The notes: generated by a model not told the origin, from the letters alone. A stretch of DNA of 64,000 nt from Coriolopsis trogii (GCA_020543525.1 JAHYIO010000039.1:310001-374000), one strand, 5' to 3'. Positions 42,320-55,165 are shown, numbered from the stretch's first letter. A program made the numbers and translations.

Positions 42320-45300
42320 GTGGAACGATCTCGAGTGATGCGAAGACCAAGGAAGCGCTTGACTGGTCCCAAGTCCGTCATCTTGTACTGCTTAGAGAGA
42401 GAGCGCTTGACGTGCTTGATGTGACTAGACTGATCGCCAATGAGAAGTAGATCGTCGACATAGAGTACGACAATTGTTACGTGTTCCCCCCCTTGTCGCC
42501 GATATACGTAGATCCCGGCATCAGAATAGGTCCGTTGGAATCCCAAGTCAAGAAGCGACTGATGAATCTTCGCATTCCATTGACGCGACGCCTGTTTAAG
42601 ACCATAGATAGCCTTTTTGAGCAGACAGACGTGATCTTCCTTCCCAGGAACGACCCAGCCTTCGGGCTGTTCCATGTAGATTTCCTCTTCGAGATCGCCA
42701 TTCAGAAACGCGGTCTTGACATCCATAGATTCGATGTCCCAGTCCTCAAGCGCAGCATGCGCAAGAAGATACCGGATAGACTCGAACCGCGCAACCGGAG
42801 AGAACGTCTCGTGATAGTCCTCACCCCATACTTGAGTAAAACCGCGAGCAACAAGACGAGCTTTATACCGCCCATCATGTTTAATGTCATAAACCCAGCG
42901 GTTTGAGACGACGTGTCGACCTTTAGGACGAGGAACAAGTAACCAGGTTCTGTTCTCGATGAGCGAGTCATACTCCGACTTCTCAGCTTCGCGCCACTTA
43001 GGAGCATCAGGCGATCGCATGGCCTCCTTGTGATTGAGGAATACCAGCTTTCGACTGAGCAGCAGCGAGAAAAGCGAGGAAAGTCTCTGCCTCCCACTGA
43101 TCTCCATCCGGATCTGTCCGAGCGTCAACATGAACCGGGTTCTCGTCACCATAGATGTTGTCCTGAGTCCTACTCGGGTGGGGAATGCCTGCTTTGTCAC
43201 GACGAGGACGGTCACGAGCAATGCTAGGCTGATTATCTCCCACTGGTCTGTTACGACCACGACGGTGAGGAGGATGAGGAGCAGGAACAGGCGGTGGTGT
43301 TGGAGGACGATCAGGGGCATTAGCCGGAGCAGGTGCTTCAGGCGCATCATCGTCTACAGAGTGATCAAGCGGTGGTGGGACATCAAGCGGAATGGGAAGG
43401 GGAATGTCCAGGATGTCGTTGGGATCGACCGAGTCAGAGTCATCGTTCGAGGACTCATCCGACTGGTCATTCACAAACGGATTATCACTGGGGGCGACAG
43501 GTTGATTGCCAGGAAGTTTTCGTGCAGGGAAAGACTCTTCATCGAATGTCACATCGCAGGACACGACGATAGAGCGGGTGGCCGGATTCCAAAAACGATA
43601 CCCCTTGGAACCCTGCTCATACCCCACGAAGATCATCTCGACTGCCTTCTTGTCGAGCTTCCCTTCGCGCTTCGCCTTCTGCACATGCACAAAGGCTTTG
43701 CACCCAAACACGCGGAAGTAGGAAACGTCCGGTATGGTGCCGTCCCACAACGTGATAGGGCATTGCCATTTGTGTCGTCGCATAGGTTGACGATTGTAGA
43801 TATGAACAGCTGCATCGATGGCAAGTTGCCAGAAACCGTGACTAAGTCCAGCCTGATGTAACATACACAAAGCCTTCTCGGTGATGGTACGGTTCCAGCG
43901 TTCAGCACGTCCATTCTGTTGAGGTGAACCCGCAACTGTCTTCTGGTGCTCGATGCCATGCGAACGAAGAAGCTCGCTGAACTCGCTAGACGTGTATTCC
44001 CCCCCTCGATCAGAGCGGACTTTCGTGATCTTTTTACCGGTCTGAGTCTCAGCCCATGCCTTATAGTCGAGGAATGCTTTAACAGCGTCCGACTTGTGCT
44101 TAAGGTAGTAGGCGCGAGCAAGACCAGAGTAATCGTCAATGAAACCGGCAAAATACTTCCATCCTCCGATAGCCTGAGTACGCATCGGTCCATCGAGATC
44201 TGTATGGATGAGCTCGAGAACTTCAGTCGCACGCTTCTCAGAAGGTGGAAAGGGGGCGCGAGTGGATTTGCCAAAGGCACATCCGTCACATGGCTCTTCA
44301 TCCGCAGGATCAACGGCATCAACTCCCTTGGTGTTCTTAGGAAGATGACGTACCACGTCCTTGCCCGCATGACCAAAGCGACGATGCCAGGTCTTGAAGC
44401 GACGGACATTGAGGTGGACACGCTGACCATTACGGAGTTCGAGGAGTGTCCAGTACGTGTTGCTATTCGGGTTGTACCTTGCCTCAAGGATCTTTCGACC
44501 CATGATACGAATCATCGAACCATGTTTGACAGCACCATCAGGTAGCTTGTCAAAGATACACATGCGACCTTCGCCTTGGAACAAGGAATAACCATTGCGC
44601 TCGATGGAGCCCGTCGAGAAAAGACGACCTTCCACATGCGGGATGTAGTAGACGTTGTTGAAGGTGACTGGGACGCTCTGATTATCAATGTACGCGATCC
44701 CTTCAACCGTTCCCGATCCAAGCGCATGGATAACACTACTTTCACCTGACGCAGCCGTTCCAAAGGGAACAGTGGTCTCGGAAGGCTGGTAGGTAGAAAA
44801 GTCAGACATGTCGCCGGTGATATGTTGAGAGGCTCCTGAGTCCATAAGCCACATGGTCCACTTCGAGCTGTCTGAGGCCATAGCCTCATTATAGAAAGAA
44901 GCAGCGATGTTCGAGGGACCCGAAAGTACGTTTACAGCAGATACAGACTCAGAGACGACATGTGCATGGCTATGAGAAGTAGTGTCCTTGTTCTTCCCCT
45001 TGTCCTTGTCCTTATCCCTCTCCTTCTCCTTCTTCTTGCCCTTGGGACGCTTGTCTGGGTGCTTCTTGTAGCAGTTGGACTCGTGGTGAGAACTACCGCC
45101 ACAGAAGGAGCAAGGACCCTTAGGCTTCGGCTTGGTCTGGGAGACCTTGTTGGCGGACTGTCCGTTCTTGCGCAATGACTCCTCGGCCAAGGTCTTCGAC
45201 TGGATGTCGTCGAGGGTGACCTTGTCGATGTCCGTAATAGCCATTAGCGCAGAAACCATGGACTGGTAGGACTCGGGGACCTTCGACAGCAACAGGAGAG

Positions 45301-45802
45301 CCTGCATGGTCTCGCTGAGCTTGACGCCGTTGCTATCGATGTCGCGAAGGCGGTTGATGATCTTCATCATCTGGTCCTGGAGAGGTTTCGAATCATTCAT
45401 GCGAGGCTCTGCAACGAGCGACTCGAACATGCCCCAGACGTGAGCACTGTTGGGCGTGCCAAACTTCGTCTTGATGGCGCCCCAGGTCTCAGCGGCTGTC
45501 ATGGTACGAGGAGCAGCACCACCTTGACCCAGAACCTTCGCATCAAGGACGTAGTGGAAGTTCGGTGAGACCCGCATATACATCATGCCGCGAGCCTGCC
45601 CATTGAGCTTCTGCCATGCCTCTATGGCGACTAACTCCGCCGCAGTGGCAGTAGTACCGGCAGGAGAGGGCTCAGTCTTGGTGCCTTCGACAATCTCCCA
45701 ACAGCCCATGAAGATGAAGTACCCCTTGAGCTTTGCAGCCCAGTCATTGTACTGGTTCGCCGAAGAAAGGATAGGGATCGAGTCGATCTTGACATCTCCC
45801 AT
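42320..45802 (-). pseudogene. Copia Gag-Pol, inverted truncated copy
   Basis: Minus-strand copy of the polyprotein from MGDVKIDS (45802) to the reverse-transcriptase stretch LGLRITRDRS at 42320, where the inversion junction cuts it. A 2-nt deletion near 43033 shifts the frame after SKAGIPQS, so translation stops at 43007. RNase H and the rest are absent here and lie at 47423-48247. Few amino-acid differences from the intact copy were seen (for example KKITKV for KKIKKV). Confidence 0.88.
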
Positions 45803-46855
45803 GATTGAAAGCAGGTACTGAGAAGAGTGGAGATAATCCTCGTCGTCGAAGTCAAGAGTGAAGGATATAGGCGCAACAGATGGAAGCGCAGTGACGAGAG
45901 GAGGAGGGAGAGTTTCGATTGGAGAGAGATGCGGAGATGCGACGAGAGGGGTGTCGTATGGGGTGTTAGAGGCGAGAGGAAGCGCTACGACAAGTGGTGT
46001 GTCGTAGGGTGTATCGGATGCGACTGGAAGAGCTGTGTTGACTCCAGCAAGAAACTCCTCGTCTGCTTGGTAGGGAGAGATAGGTTGCCAAGCGAACGAT
46101 GTGGGATCTTCCGGTAAAGCAACGTTGTTGTACCGATGAGGACAGGGGCTCACGGCACAATTGTACCAACCGTCGCTTTGAAGGTGGGCGTCGACTTGTT
46201 CGTCAGAGTCCCAAACGTGTGGAAGATCCTCGCAGGATTCCTCGTTGCCTGAGCTGTCAGAGGATGCTTCTGTCGAAGTATCAACGATGTCCTCGACTTC
46301 AGACTCAGAGGAATGAGGAGATGCTGGAAGAGTCGGCTCCAGAACGGTGGTTCAAAGTATACGCGATGATTGACGTGCCACGTGCGAGGAAGGTGGACAG
46401 GGGCACCTTTTGAGGTGAACCAGAGAGCCAGTAAGCCGAAATTACCGACAATCCGGGTAGAAGTCGCCAACTGTGCCCAAGAAACGCTATAGTAACTACC
46501 GAGGCAAAAAGGTATCGTAAGGAGGGTCCGAACGGTTGTCCTCCGGTCCAAAGGTGCTAACCACCCCGGGTACAACAGCTGGCGGGCGCAAGTGCGTGAC
46601 CTGGCTGAGGGATGCCTGAATCACCCAGGTGCCTCGAGAGCACAACAGGTGTTACAACGATAGTAGACTAGAGACTGACTACGAAGCGCTCAGGGCTGCG
46701 TCACGAGTGCAGAAATGTCCCCCTGGCAGCAGTGTCGGCGGGCACAGTCAAGAGAGTAGGAAAGTGGGATGCACGGGCAGAGAGTCGACGTACAAAGAGT
46801 TGCGCGCAGAGGTGTCGACAGAGAAGCAACCGATTAGAGCGCAGGGCTCATAACC

Positions 46856-47422
46856 TGATGAACTCTGAACCTGGAAGGCTTGGAGCGACCTGTAAGTCAC
46901 ACAAAGAGAGATCTTCAGTCAGTGAGCGAACGACTATATTGCATAGTTTAGTACCTGTAAGTCACACAAAGAGAGACTACAAGTACTAGTAAGTAAAGTG
47001 TAGTAGAGCATAAGTAATGAGTGAGACTTACTCTTCAGTCAGTGAGCGAACGACTGAAGAGCAGAGGGGCAAACAGACTGCCTTATATACTGGAGAGAGG
47101 AGTGCATGAGTAAGCGAATGAAGCAGTCACATGTTAACCATAGAGCGATGAGTAAGAGTCCGTACTCGGCATATGAGTAAGAGCCGAGAGTATTCTGAGT
47201 AAGACATAAGGTCTAGAATGTTCCGGTGCATTGTAGAACGCACAGGAAGACAAGGGAACCATATGGTCATGGGAATGTACAGTAGTTTCGTAGAGAAAAC
47301 CGTATATGGTAAGTAGAAACACAGCCTATAGTAAGCGCTATCTAAACATAGGTAAACATGACCATACAAAGGTTGTGTGCACAACTCCGGACCGGTAGAG
47401 CCGTAAATCCAGAATGTCAACA
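46856..47422 (-). repeat. Copia LTR 3
   Basis: 567 bp in reverse orientation. The tRNA-Met-half primer site stands beside it at 46839-46855. Followed on the right by the duplication tccac and the plus-strand 3' piece. One private base (catAtg for catAcg context) was noticed. Confidence 0.9.
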
Positions 47423-48247
47423 TCCACTCGAACACTCGACATCGACCAGGAAGAGTATATCCAGTCTGTCCTTGAGCGTTTCCAGATGGCTGACTGTAAA
47501 CCGTCGCGTACTCCTCTCCCTGCTGGTGCTGTTTTGGTGAAAACCGATCAGCCCGCTTCCGATTCATTCAGGCAATGCTACCAGAGTCTTATTGGCAGTC
47601 TTTTGTACGCCATGCTCGGGACGCGCCCTGATATTGCTTTCGCTGTCACACGGTTATCCAAGTACAATGCCAATCCCTCTGAAGCGCACATGAACTATGC
47701 CAAGTATGTCCTGCGTTACCTTCAGGGAACAAAGGCGTACCGGCTGCGCTACAAGGGAGCGTCTAATGACGGTCTGATTTCGTACTCAGATTCGGACTGG
47801 GCGGAAGACCGTGATGATCGGCACTCAACCTCTGGCTTTGTCTTCTTGATGGCAGGTGGTGCTGTATCGTGGGCATCGAGGCGTCAGCCTACCATTTCGC
47901 TCTCCTCGACCGAGGCGGAATATAAAGCGGCCTCCGACACTTGTCGTCAGTTGGCATGGCTGAGGACCTTCGGCAATGAACTCGGAGATGACGTGACTGA
48001 TCCGACGCCTTTGTGTCTCGACAACCAAGGCTCGATCTTCTTGTCTGTCAATCCAGTCATTGACCGTCGTACCAAGCACATAGAGATCCGTTATCACTTC
48101 ATTCGTGAACAGGTCGAGATGGGATCTGTCGAGATCTACTATGTCGCTTCTGAGGACCAATTGGCCGACCCCCTCACGAAGAACGTGCCTTACTCCAATC
48201 AGGCCAAATTCGTTGAGGAGATAGGTCTTGTGTCCGTTGCATCTTGA
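47423..48247 (+). pseudogene. Copia Pol, 3' piece (end of RT plus RNase H)
   Basis: Matches 40917-41741 of the intact copy: STRTLDIDQEEYIQSVLERF onward through YSDSDWAED, SLSSTEAEY and the end GLVSVAS. It is the right half of the first element, cut off from its left half by the second insertion. The apparent start is only the LTR junction. Confidence 0.9.
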
Positions 48248-48258
48248 ACGAGTGGGAG

Positions 48259-48825
48259 TGTTGACATTCTGGATTTACGGCTCTACCGGTCCGGAGTTGT
48301 GCACACAACCTTTGTATGGTCATGTTTACCTATGTTTAGATAGCGCTTACTATAGGCTGTGTTTCTACTTACCATATACGGTTTTCTCTACGAAACTACT
48401 GTACATTCCCATGACCATATGGTTCCCTTGTCTTCCTGTGCGTTCTACAATGCACCGGAACATTCTAGACCTTATGTCTTACTCAGAATACTCTCGGCTC
48501 TTACTCATACGCCGAGTACGGACTCTTACTCATCACTCTATGGTTAACATGTGACTGCTTCATTCGCTTACTCATGCACTCCTCTCTCCAGTATATAAGG
48601 CAGTCTGTTTGCCCCTCTGCTCTTCAGTCGTTCGCTCACTGACTGAAGAGTAAGTCTCACTCATTACTTATGCTCTACTACACTTTACTTACTAGTACTT
48701 GTAGTCTCTCTTTGTGTGACTTACAGGTACTAAACTATGCAATATAGTCGTTCGCTCACTGACTGAAGATCTCTCTTTGTGTGACTTACAGGTCGCTCCA
48801 AGCCTTCCAGGTTCAGAGTTCATCA
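48259..48825 (+). repeat. Copia LTR 4
   Basis: 567 bp, ending TTCATCA and followed by the duplication CTGTT (48826-48830), then gene D. It is the 3' LTR of the first-inserted element. Confidence 0.9.
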
Positions 48826-48830
48826 CTGTT

Positions 48831-49338
48831 TGAGCTCAATGAACATGAGAAGATTCTGCTCAGATTCGGTTGCCTGTAAGTGGAGGAGTGCATTGAGTAT
48901 GTGGGCAATATGTGCAAATTGGAAACGGTCAATCACCTCTGCGAAATGGTAGATGTCATCCTTGGCGCTCCAGATGTTGTTAGCCTCGATGAGGCGGTCA
49001 ATCTTCATATGCATGGTACTGGAATGATATGCTCCATTGTATTGGTCGCTGGTGACCACGCTGGCAATGTGTGGAGCACCGTAAATGGCGGGACTAGCGA
49101 CATTGTGACTACGCGGCAGAGGGCCGCAGCTCTCGATGAAAGGCGATGGATCATTCACCAGTGGAGTGGCAGGGAATGGAGATGGCGGGCGATTTTCATC
49201 AGGAGCCTGGTCGGAGAGTCGAGTGAGCGACCGGACAGGCTCGTATGGGTGGTATCAGGTCCCGGTGCCGGTGAGGGGCGGGCGGTGGATGAGAGTTGGA
49301 CCTGGGGTTCGTACAGGGATGCTGTCTGTGGATGACAT
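48831..49338 (-). pseudogene. Gene D, 5' part
   Basis: Starts MSSTDSIPVRTPGPT at 49338. A TGA interrupts the frame near 49255-49260 (GTGT-stop-YHPYEPV, where an Arg CGA would restore it). The same frame then stays open to the insertion point, with SDQYNGAYHSSTMHMKIDRL and FAEVIDRFQFAHIAHILNAL. The gene is thus damaged twice: nonsense and retrotransposon. An intron removing the stop is possible but no good sites were seen. Confidence 0.6.
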
Positions 49339-49452
49339 TATGGGCAGAGCAAGACTGAAAAGAATATGGAAGAGAGGAAGATGAGGGCAGGAAAGCGAGA
49401 GAGAGGTGGAGATCAGGCGCCGGGCGCCATGGCATTGCAGAGGGCGGACAGT

Positions 49453-49500
49453 CCCCAAGTTGTGCTGGGGAGGCTTGGCGCTATCGCCCAATTGGGAGCT
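49453..49500 (+). repeat. Diverged copy of the hairpin-plus-arm motif
   Basis: A small CCCC/GGGG stem (49453-49470) followed by GGCTTGGCGCTATCGCCCAA, resembling GGTTTGGCGCGGTCGCCCAA of the arms at 33763 and 34266. It lies 115 bp upstream of the gene D start. It could be a transposon end or a shared control region. Confidence 0.4.
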
Positions 49501-50212
49501 CGTCATCGCTCAGGCACCCAAATCTGTGGCTCCTGAGGTTAAAGACATGAAAGGATGGTAAACACAAGAGCTAAGAAGACTCACCCTATGTCACACTGCC
49601 TCCAAATTACCGTATCTGGATGTTCAACGAGGTCGCAGAAGGGACCCGGCTGATTCTCTCTTTGACCAAAATTGGACGAGTGACTGTAGCTCAAGGATCT
49701 GATGGTGAAGGTCATGATGCTCCTCGCTCCTTACCAGAAGGACGAGTAGCAGTGGATTCAGCTGGTATACAAAGAGGCACAACGTAGGAACAGTAACGGG
49801 GCTGTGCATCGGTAAGCACATGTTCATGTCCGTTTGCAGAAGCCAAATTCCTGTCACCAGAAAGCCTCGGACACTTGTAGGCTGGTGGTGGTTGAAACCA
49901 GACTTCGCGCTCAGGCGGCACAGTGTGTGGCATCGTTTGGAACTGAATGCCGTATATGTGACAGTCACAGGATGATTCAGAGCGCGGCAAGTGGGCGACT
50001 TCCTTTGGCACGCGCCCGCTACTGCCAGCACAACGTCCTCCCTTCCTCCCACCATGCTCGTATTTTATGACAATTCTCTCTATCTAAGTCGGTACACTTG
50101 CCCTAGTCCTATGTCATCTCTGCAGGTCTGTCCAGGCGTGAACGTTTGTCCACATGCCCTACAAAGCCAGGTTAGTATCGACCGACTTGGAATTTGTACC
50201 AGTGACTCTTTG

Positions 50213-53200
50213 CTAACCTTCAGCAGCTGTCGCATTTGGATGGGTGGGAGGAGATGGGGTCGCAGGTCGCTTCTGTGTATGTGGTGTTGGCTCCTTTGCA
50301 GCCTTCCGCTGTGCGCGTACTTGTCGCTTACGCTCCGCTTCCAGTTTACGCTGCTCTTGCTCTAGCTTCTTTCGATCTGCATCTGCGTTCATCCTTTGAC
50401 GGTTGGTCACGGCCTCATCAACCAAAGCATCACGAGCGAGATTCAGATAGTGCGAATTGGGTCCTGAGGGCCGGAACGCGTCAAGAAGTGCAGCATTCGT
50501 CAATTGTGCAAGATTGAGTACGACGTCGGTGGGACAGGTGTGATCAATCTCTTCTCCCATATCTGTCATTGCGATACATTCTTGATATATTGTCCGTGTC
50601 TTCGCCACTCTACAGTCGTGTCGCGCACAGTGATGGAATACGTGTGCGGTTCCGAGGACGTCCTACATGTTATGTCAGCGACTCAGCACCATATTCTGGT
50701 TGTTTGTTCAAGGTCATGAGACATACATTCAATGAGACAAACAGACGATCTGCAGGTATGTGAGTGAGAGATGGTAGTCGGTAAGGTTCCTGTGCCGATG
50801 AGCTGACAGTCGCCTTGGACAGGAACACTCCCAGTGGATGGCCACTCTTCGACTGTGCAAGAACTTCATCGACGTGGGCCACCTGGACTGGCTGGTCTGC
50901 GCAGGCATGGTAAAGTACCCATCCACCGTGGCGCAACAGGTCGCCGTTTGCAAGGTATATGCCTTCGCATCGCAAGACGGTGGAGGATGGTGAGACGTCA
51001 ACGTGTGAGACACCTGCACGAGCTGTCTGCGTGTTGCTGAAGCGCACTTGGGGGCTCTTGAACAACAACGGAAGCCGATCTGTTTCGTACTAGTACTCAG
51101 TAATCAATTCATGTTGAGGGCAACAAGCAGGCATCACCTTTTTCGTCCGCATCGAGCATGCCATCCATGCCCATGAGGTGGCGGAACACCTTGTCTGCAA
51201 CCAAGGTATGCACACCCTGTCCTGCTTGCCGTCGCATTTCTTGTCCAGTCACCTCATCCTTGGTAAAGACATAGCCACCGCTCACGAGATGGCGTACGGC
51301 ATGGAGGAAGCTGAATGCCTGTGCGATATCGGCACTTGGTGCATGCCAATTGGAATGAACGCTGTGTAACCTGATGATAAAATTGTATGACTCGAAACCT
51401 TCAGTGGCGTAAAGGATTGCAGGTCCAAAGCGGCGTATGTAGAACGGTAAGTGAAGGAACAAGTGGAATTTGGGCTTGTTGAACCATTGTGTCGACCACA
51501 GGGCAGTGGCAGCCAAGAAATCTTCGATCGCATTTTGAAGGCGACGCTATGATGACCAGTAAACTGTGAGCATTGTTTCATCTTTGACAGGAGTTATGTG
51601 CACTGACTTTGTAAGCGGTGCGGTCATAAATTACAGGCTGGAAGATTAATGGTGCCAGACGCGCCAAAGCCAGCCATGCTTCGTATGCCTTCACAGGTAT
51701 GAGACCATGGAGAACAGCGGGTGCAACCTGAAGTATAGCGCGGAAATCTCGCCCCACCAGCGACCCAGCATAGAAGACCAGAGTCTCCCCGCGCAGGTGA
51801 GGCAGTCCAAGGCCGCGCATGTCGATACTGTTTAGGCGGGTGATCAATGTTTGCTTTCTTTCAGCATTCTGACGAGACACCGCGTCCCGCCAGAAGTATT
51901 TTGTTGCACCAAGGAGTACAACATGGAGCGCCTCGAACGGAGTGTCCCGGTTCGCATCAAACTCTGGCAGGTTCGGTGAGTCAGCATACGATAGTCCCAA
52001 CTGTATAGAAAATCACAACATGCCTGGTATGCGCAGTGCTGGATTGAAGAGGTTCTTGGGCATCTTCGCACGGACTTCCCGCAGGGTACGTCGCAACTCA
52101 TCAGCCTTTGTGAGACCAGGAGGTGGATCATGTGTGCGCTGAGTTTCTTGAACCTCCTTCGCTGTCTCTTGCAGCTTTGCGACGTAATAGCTGAAATACT
52201 TATCTTTGGTGCCCGATTCTGTCGCCATCTCGTCGACGGCACTTGGGGCACCGCCAAGAACGCGCTCTAGCTGATCACGAAGATCTCTGCACGTTGATGC
52301 TTTACTTCGATCCTCCTGGCTGATCTACAGGCAAAATAGTGAGCACCACACTTGACTTGCTATTACAACTGACATACGTCTAGGAAGTCGCGGAGGCGTT
52401 CTTTCTCGCCTTCAAGACCGGGTGCGCGTTTCTTGACATCCGCCCCTGTCACTTTGCATTTGCGGCAGAAGCATTTCCCCTGCATGCCAATGTGTGATGA
52501 AAATTCACTCGACATCGGATTGTCCCCCAGGAATGCGAGGACCCAGGGTACAACAAGGACAAATTCTTGTCGCAGGACGTCCCACACAACTATCCCGGTC
52601 TCACGGGCTTTGCTGGAAACACAGCACCACAGTACGGTCAGTACAAGTTGATCGGAATACCTAGAAGGTGTAGCTCACCATAGTTGTTCGACGAACTCCT
52701 CCATCATTTCTAACGGAGAGGCAAGGTTTGATGTCGCGAGATAGTGAATGTTGTACATGAGATGGACAAGTGATCGTGGTAAGCCGGCCAGAGTAAACAG
52801 CAGTGAGTTATGCTTGTTCCATTTCTTGCTCGTGTTGCCTGACGTATCGTCGCAATATAGCCAGAGAGGACATCCGTCAACACGCAAGCCCTTGGACACG
52901 TCGCGCCACCGGTTGCGGACAGAATGAGTCCATGTGCCAAGCAATTCCTCGTCATTGTCCAGAGTGCCTGCGAACGGTATGAGAACCAGCTGTCGCTGAT
53001 ATGATGATTGTGTACTCACCGCTGATGTTCACCTGTGGACGAGAGCCACTCATGGGATCTCTGCCAAGCAAGTCCTCCACGCACCATCGGAACGCGAGAA
53101 GTGGTATCTCCAGCGCGCTCCCTTCGTGCAAGTCCACCACAGAGCTTGCGCGGTCGTCGGCCAACAAGAGAGGCCTTGCGCTAGCCCAGACAACACCCTC

Positions 53201-54500
53201 CCGCATGAACCACCGCTGTACCATCACGGGAGCAATCCCTCCTTGAGCGTTTATAACTGCCATTGCGACCTCATTGACGAAATAATCCCTGCCGTCCGGC
53301 GCACGGGCCATAGGACAGGCAAGGTCCGGATCGACTTCAACTCCCCAGCATTCACCATGGAAAGCCTCGCCGAGGACCTCGCCGCTCTTCTCCAGATAGT
53401 TATGAAGATGGGGACGTATCAGAGGGTTCGCATATTCCTGCGAATGACAGATGAGAAGGTGTGTTGATGTAAGAGCCTGAGCCTCAGAATTCCCTTCACT
53501 TACATGCTGCAGAATCGTCTCCAGGTTGGCCATTGTGTGCATATTATTCATAGCTGAATGAAGCATCTTGGGGTCCGATCCAGCAGCGTCAACAACACTC
53601 GACCTTGCTCGCTTTACCGCCTTCACACTCGGCAAATCACGCACTCCGTTGGCATGAGAGAACCACCGTGTTGCTTCAATCTCGCTCTCGGAGAACAGCG
53701 ACCGTGGAAACCCTCTGAGAACGTCTAGAGTACAATGCTAGTATGTGTAAGTCCTATGTCCCTGCTAGGGTGCCAGGCTGCAGTTGATGTAATAACACTC
53801 ACCGCCCAGTTCTTCCATGGCCAATAGTCGTCAGGTCCCTCGAAATGTACACTCGGCATATAGTGAGGACCTTCCGCTAATATCCTACTATCAGATTCAT
53901 ATCAATACTTTTCTCAGTGGACGTACCAATTGTATCTGCAACAGCATCTCCCGAGATACTGCTCAGCGAAAACTGCGGCCCTGCCCGCTCGAGGTCCGCG
54001 GCCTCAACCGCATCCACCAACTCATCCCCCAACGTCTCTGGCTCCATGTCCATGCCCAGCATCTCATCGTCCCCTGGTTCCGGACGATTGTACTGCAAGA
54101 CGCCGCCCCAATTGTCGTACGTCTGGTCCGAGGGATCTTCTGGCAATGCCAGACCATGCAGACTTGTTGGCCCGGGTGGGCTATTGTCTCGGTCTCTAGT
54201 TGCCTTAGTCGCAGCAGGTAGTTCTCCCGCCAGCCAATGGTCGTATGCTGCAAGGTCCGCAAGTATAGACTCGGAAGTCTCCGTTGAAGGTGGTGTCCCG
54301 CGAGAGTCTGCCAGTGTATGTAGTGCTGAACTGCCAATGCGCGATGTTGACAGTTGGGAGTCTTCAACAGGGAGGAACGTATCGTTCGCATCCTTCATGC
54401 GGACAGCGTGGATGTGGTAGCTTTTGTCTTCATGGCGGATAGCGAGGGATAACGATACAGGGGCTTGCGGCAGCGGGCACACGTTACACACATAAGTCCG
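50213..54500 (-). CDS. Large multi-exon gene of KDZ/Plavaka-like transposon type
   Basis: A chain of minus-strand exons with the marks of a widespread agaricomycete protein linked to KDZ (Plavaka-like) DNA transposons. From the start: CNVCPLPQ and an acidic linker; DLPSVKAVKRARS with a long conserved part (GVEVDPDLACPMARAPDGRD, FRWCVEDLLGRDPMS); WRDVSKGLRVDGCPLWLYCDD; LGDNPMSSEFSSHIGMQGKC followed by FCRKC; FEALHVVLLGATKYFWRD; PKFHLFLHLPFYIRRFGPA with ATEGFESYNFIIRLHSVHSN; and a coiled-coil end (KKLEQEQRKLEAERKR). Exons seem open, but the true start is not found: the frame reaches a stop just above CNVC without an ATG. The gypsy element is inserted about 80 bp upstream. Assignment to KDZ is inference. 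Confidence 0.55.
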
Positions 54501-54575
54501 ATGGTTGGGGGAGTATGTGAAGACTGTTGCATATTGTCAACATTGATGAGGATAACTAAGATATATAGCATACGT

Positions 54576-55165
54576 TGATGGGCAGCCCGCTGTGCTGAGC
54601 GTGCAGCCCGCGGATGTCAGTCAGCATCCGCAGGCGAAGCGTACAAGCCGGTGGGCTCAGTCAGCATCTCGCTTGCCTTTTTCGTACTATCCGCTCTGTC
54701 TCATCTACGATAGGTTCCTGTCGGTAGTCCAGGTCTCGTCTGGCCCGCTCTGTGTATTTTCTCTTTGTATCCGACCCCCTTACTCTCTTTTTCATGATCG
54801 CGACGCGTCGGCCACGCACCACGTGACTGCGCCCCTTCCATAGCGCCGTCGTGTTCGTCTCCTCTCTGCCTTCGCGTCACTCGTTCTAAGACCTTTCTGC
54901 TGTCCCTCGCTCCCCCTGTATGCTGCGTCCTTCGTATATAGGTTGATCTGTAGCTACGGAGATATACATGTTCTAGTTCCCCTCCACTTCCGTGTGCGAC
55001 CGCGACTTCGACCTGTGGCTTGCGACCTTCGACCTCGACACTCGGCTTCGCCTCGTGTCTCGCGCTTCTACTCTCATCCTCTCTCTCACCCACTCGTGTC
55101 CTCTCGTCCACGTTCGGTGGACTCGCCCTCGCATCGTCAGTCCCAGCGGCGGGACAGACTCATCA
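54576..55165 (+). repeat. Gypsy 5' LTR
   Basis: 590 bp with a TATATA box at 54935-54940. It sits just upstream of the KDZ-like gene, in opposite orientation, and may have taken away or replaced its promoter. Confidence 0.9.

Larger units (their letters stand above)
35817..48825. mobile_element. Nested and inverted Ty1/copia complex
   Basis: Four 567-bp LTRs (35817, 41753, 46856 minus, 48259) separate one complete internal region (36384-41752, plus), one 4536-bp inverted 5' arm (42320-46855) and one 836-bp 3' piece (47423-48258, plus). Outer flanks share the duplication ctgtt; the duplication tccac occurs at 40917-40921, inverted at 42320-42324 and at 47423-47427. The lengths fit a second element inserted in reverse into the first at tccac, followed by inversion between the 4.5-kb arms. 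Arms differ by a 2-nt deletion and a few substitutions, and LTRs by one or two bases, so all events are recent. Confidence 0.88.

Noticed and set aside
42307..43350. 347-aa minus-strand copia ORF ending in DEL
   Set aside because: Its last codons read into LTR 2 across the inversion junction and its start lies in another frame upstream of the 2-nt deletion; it is part of the broken inverted copy.
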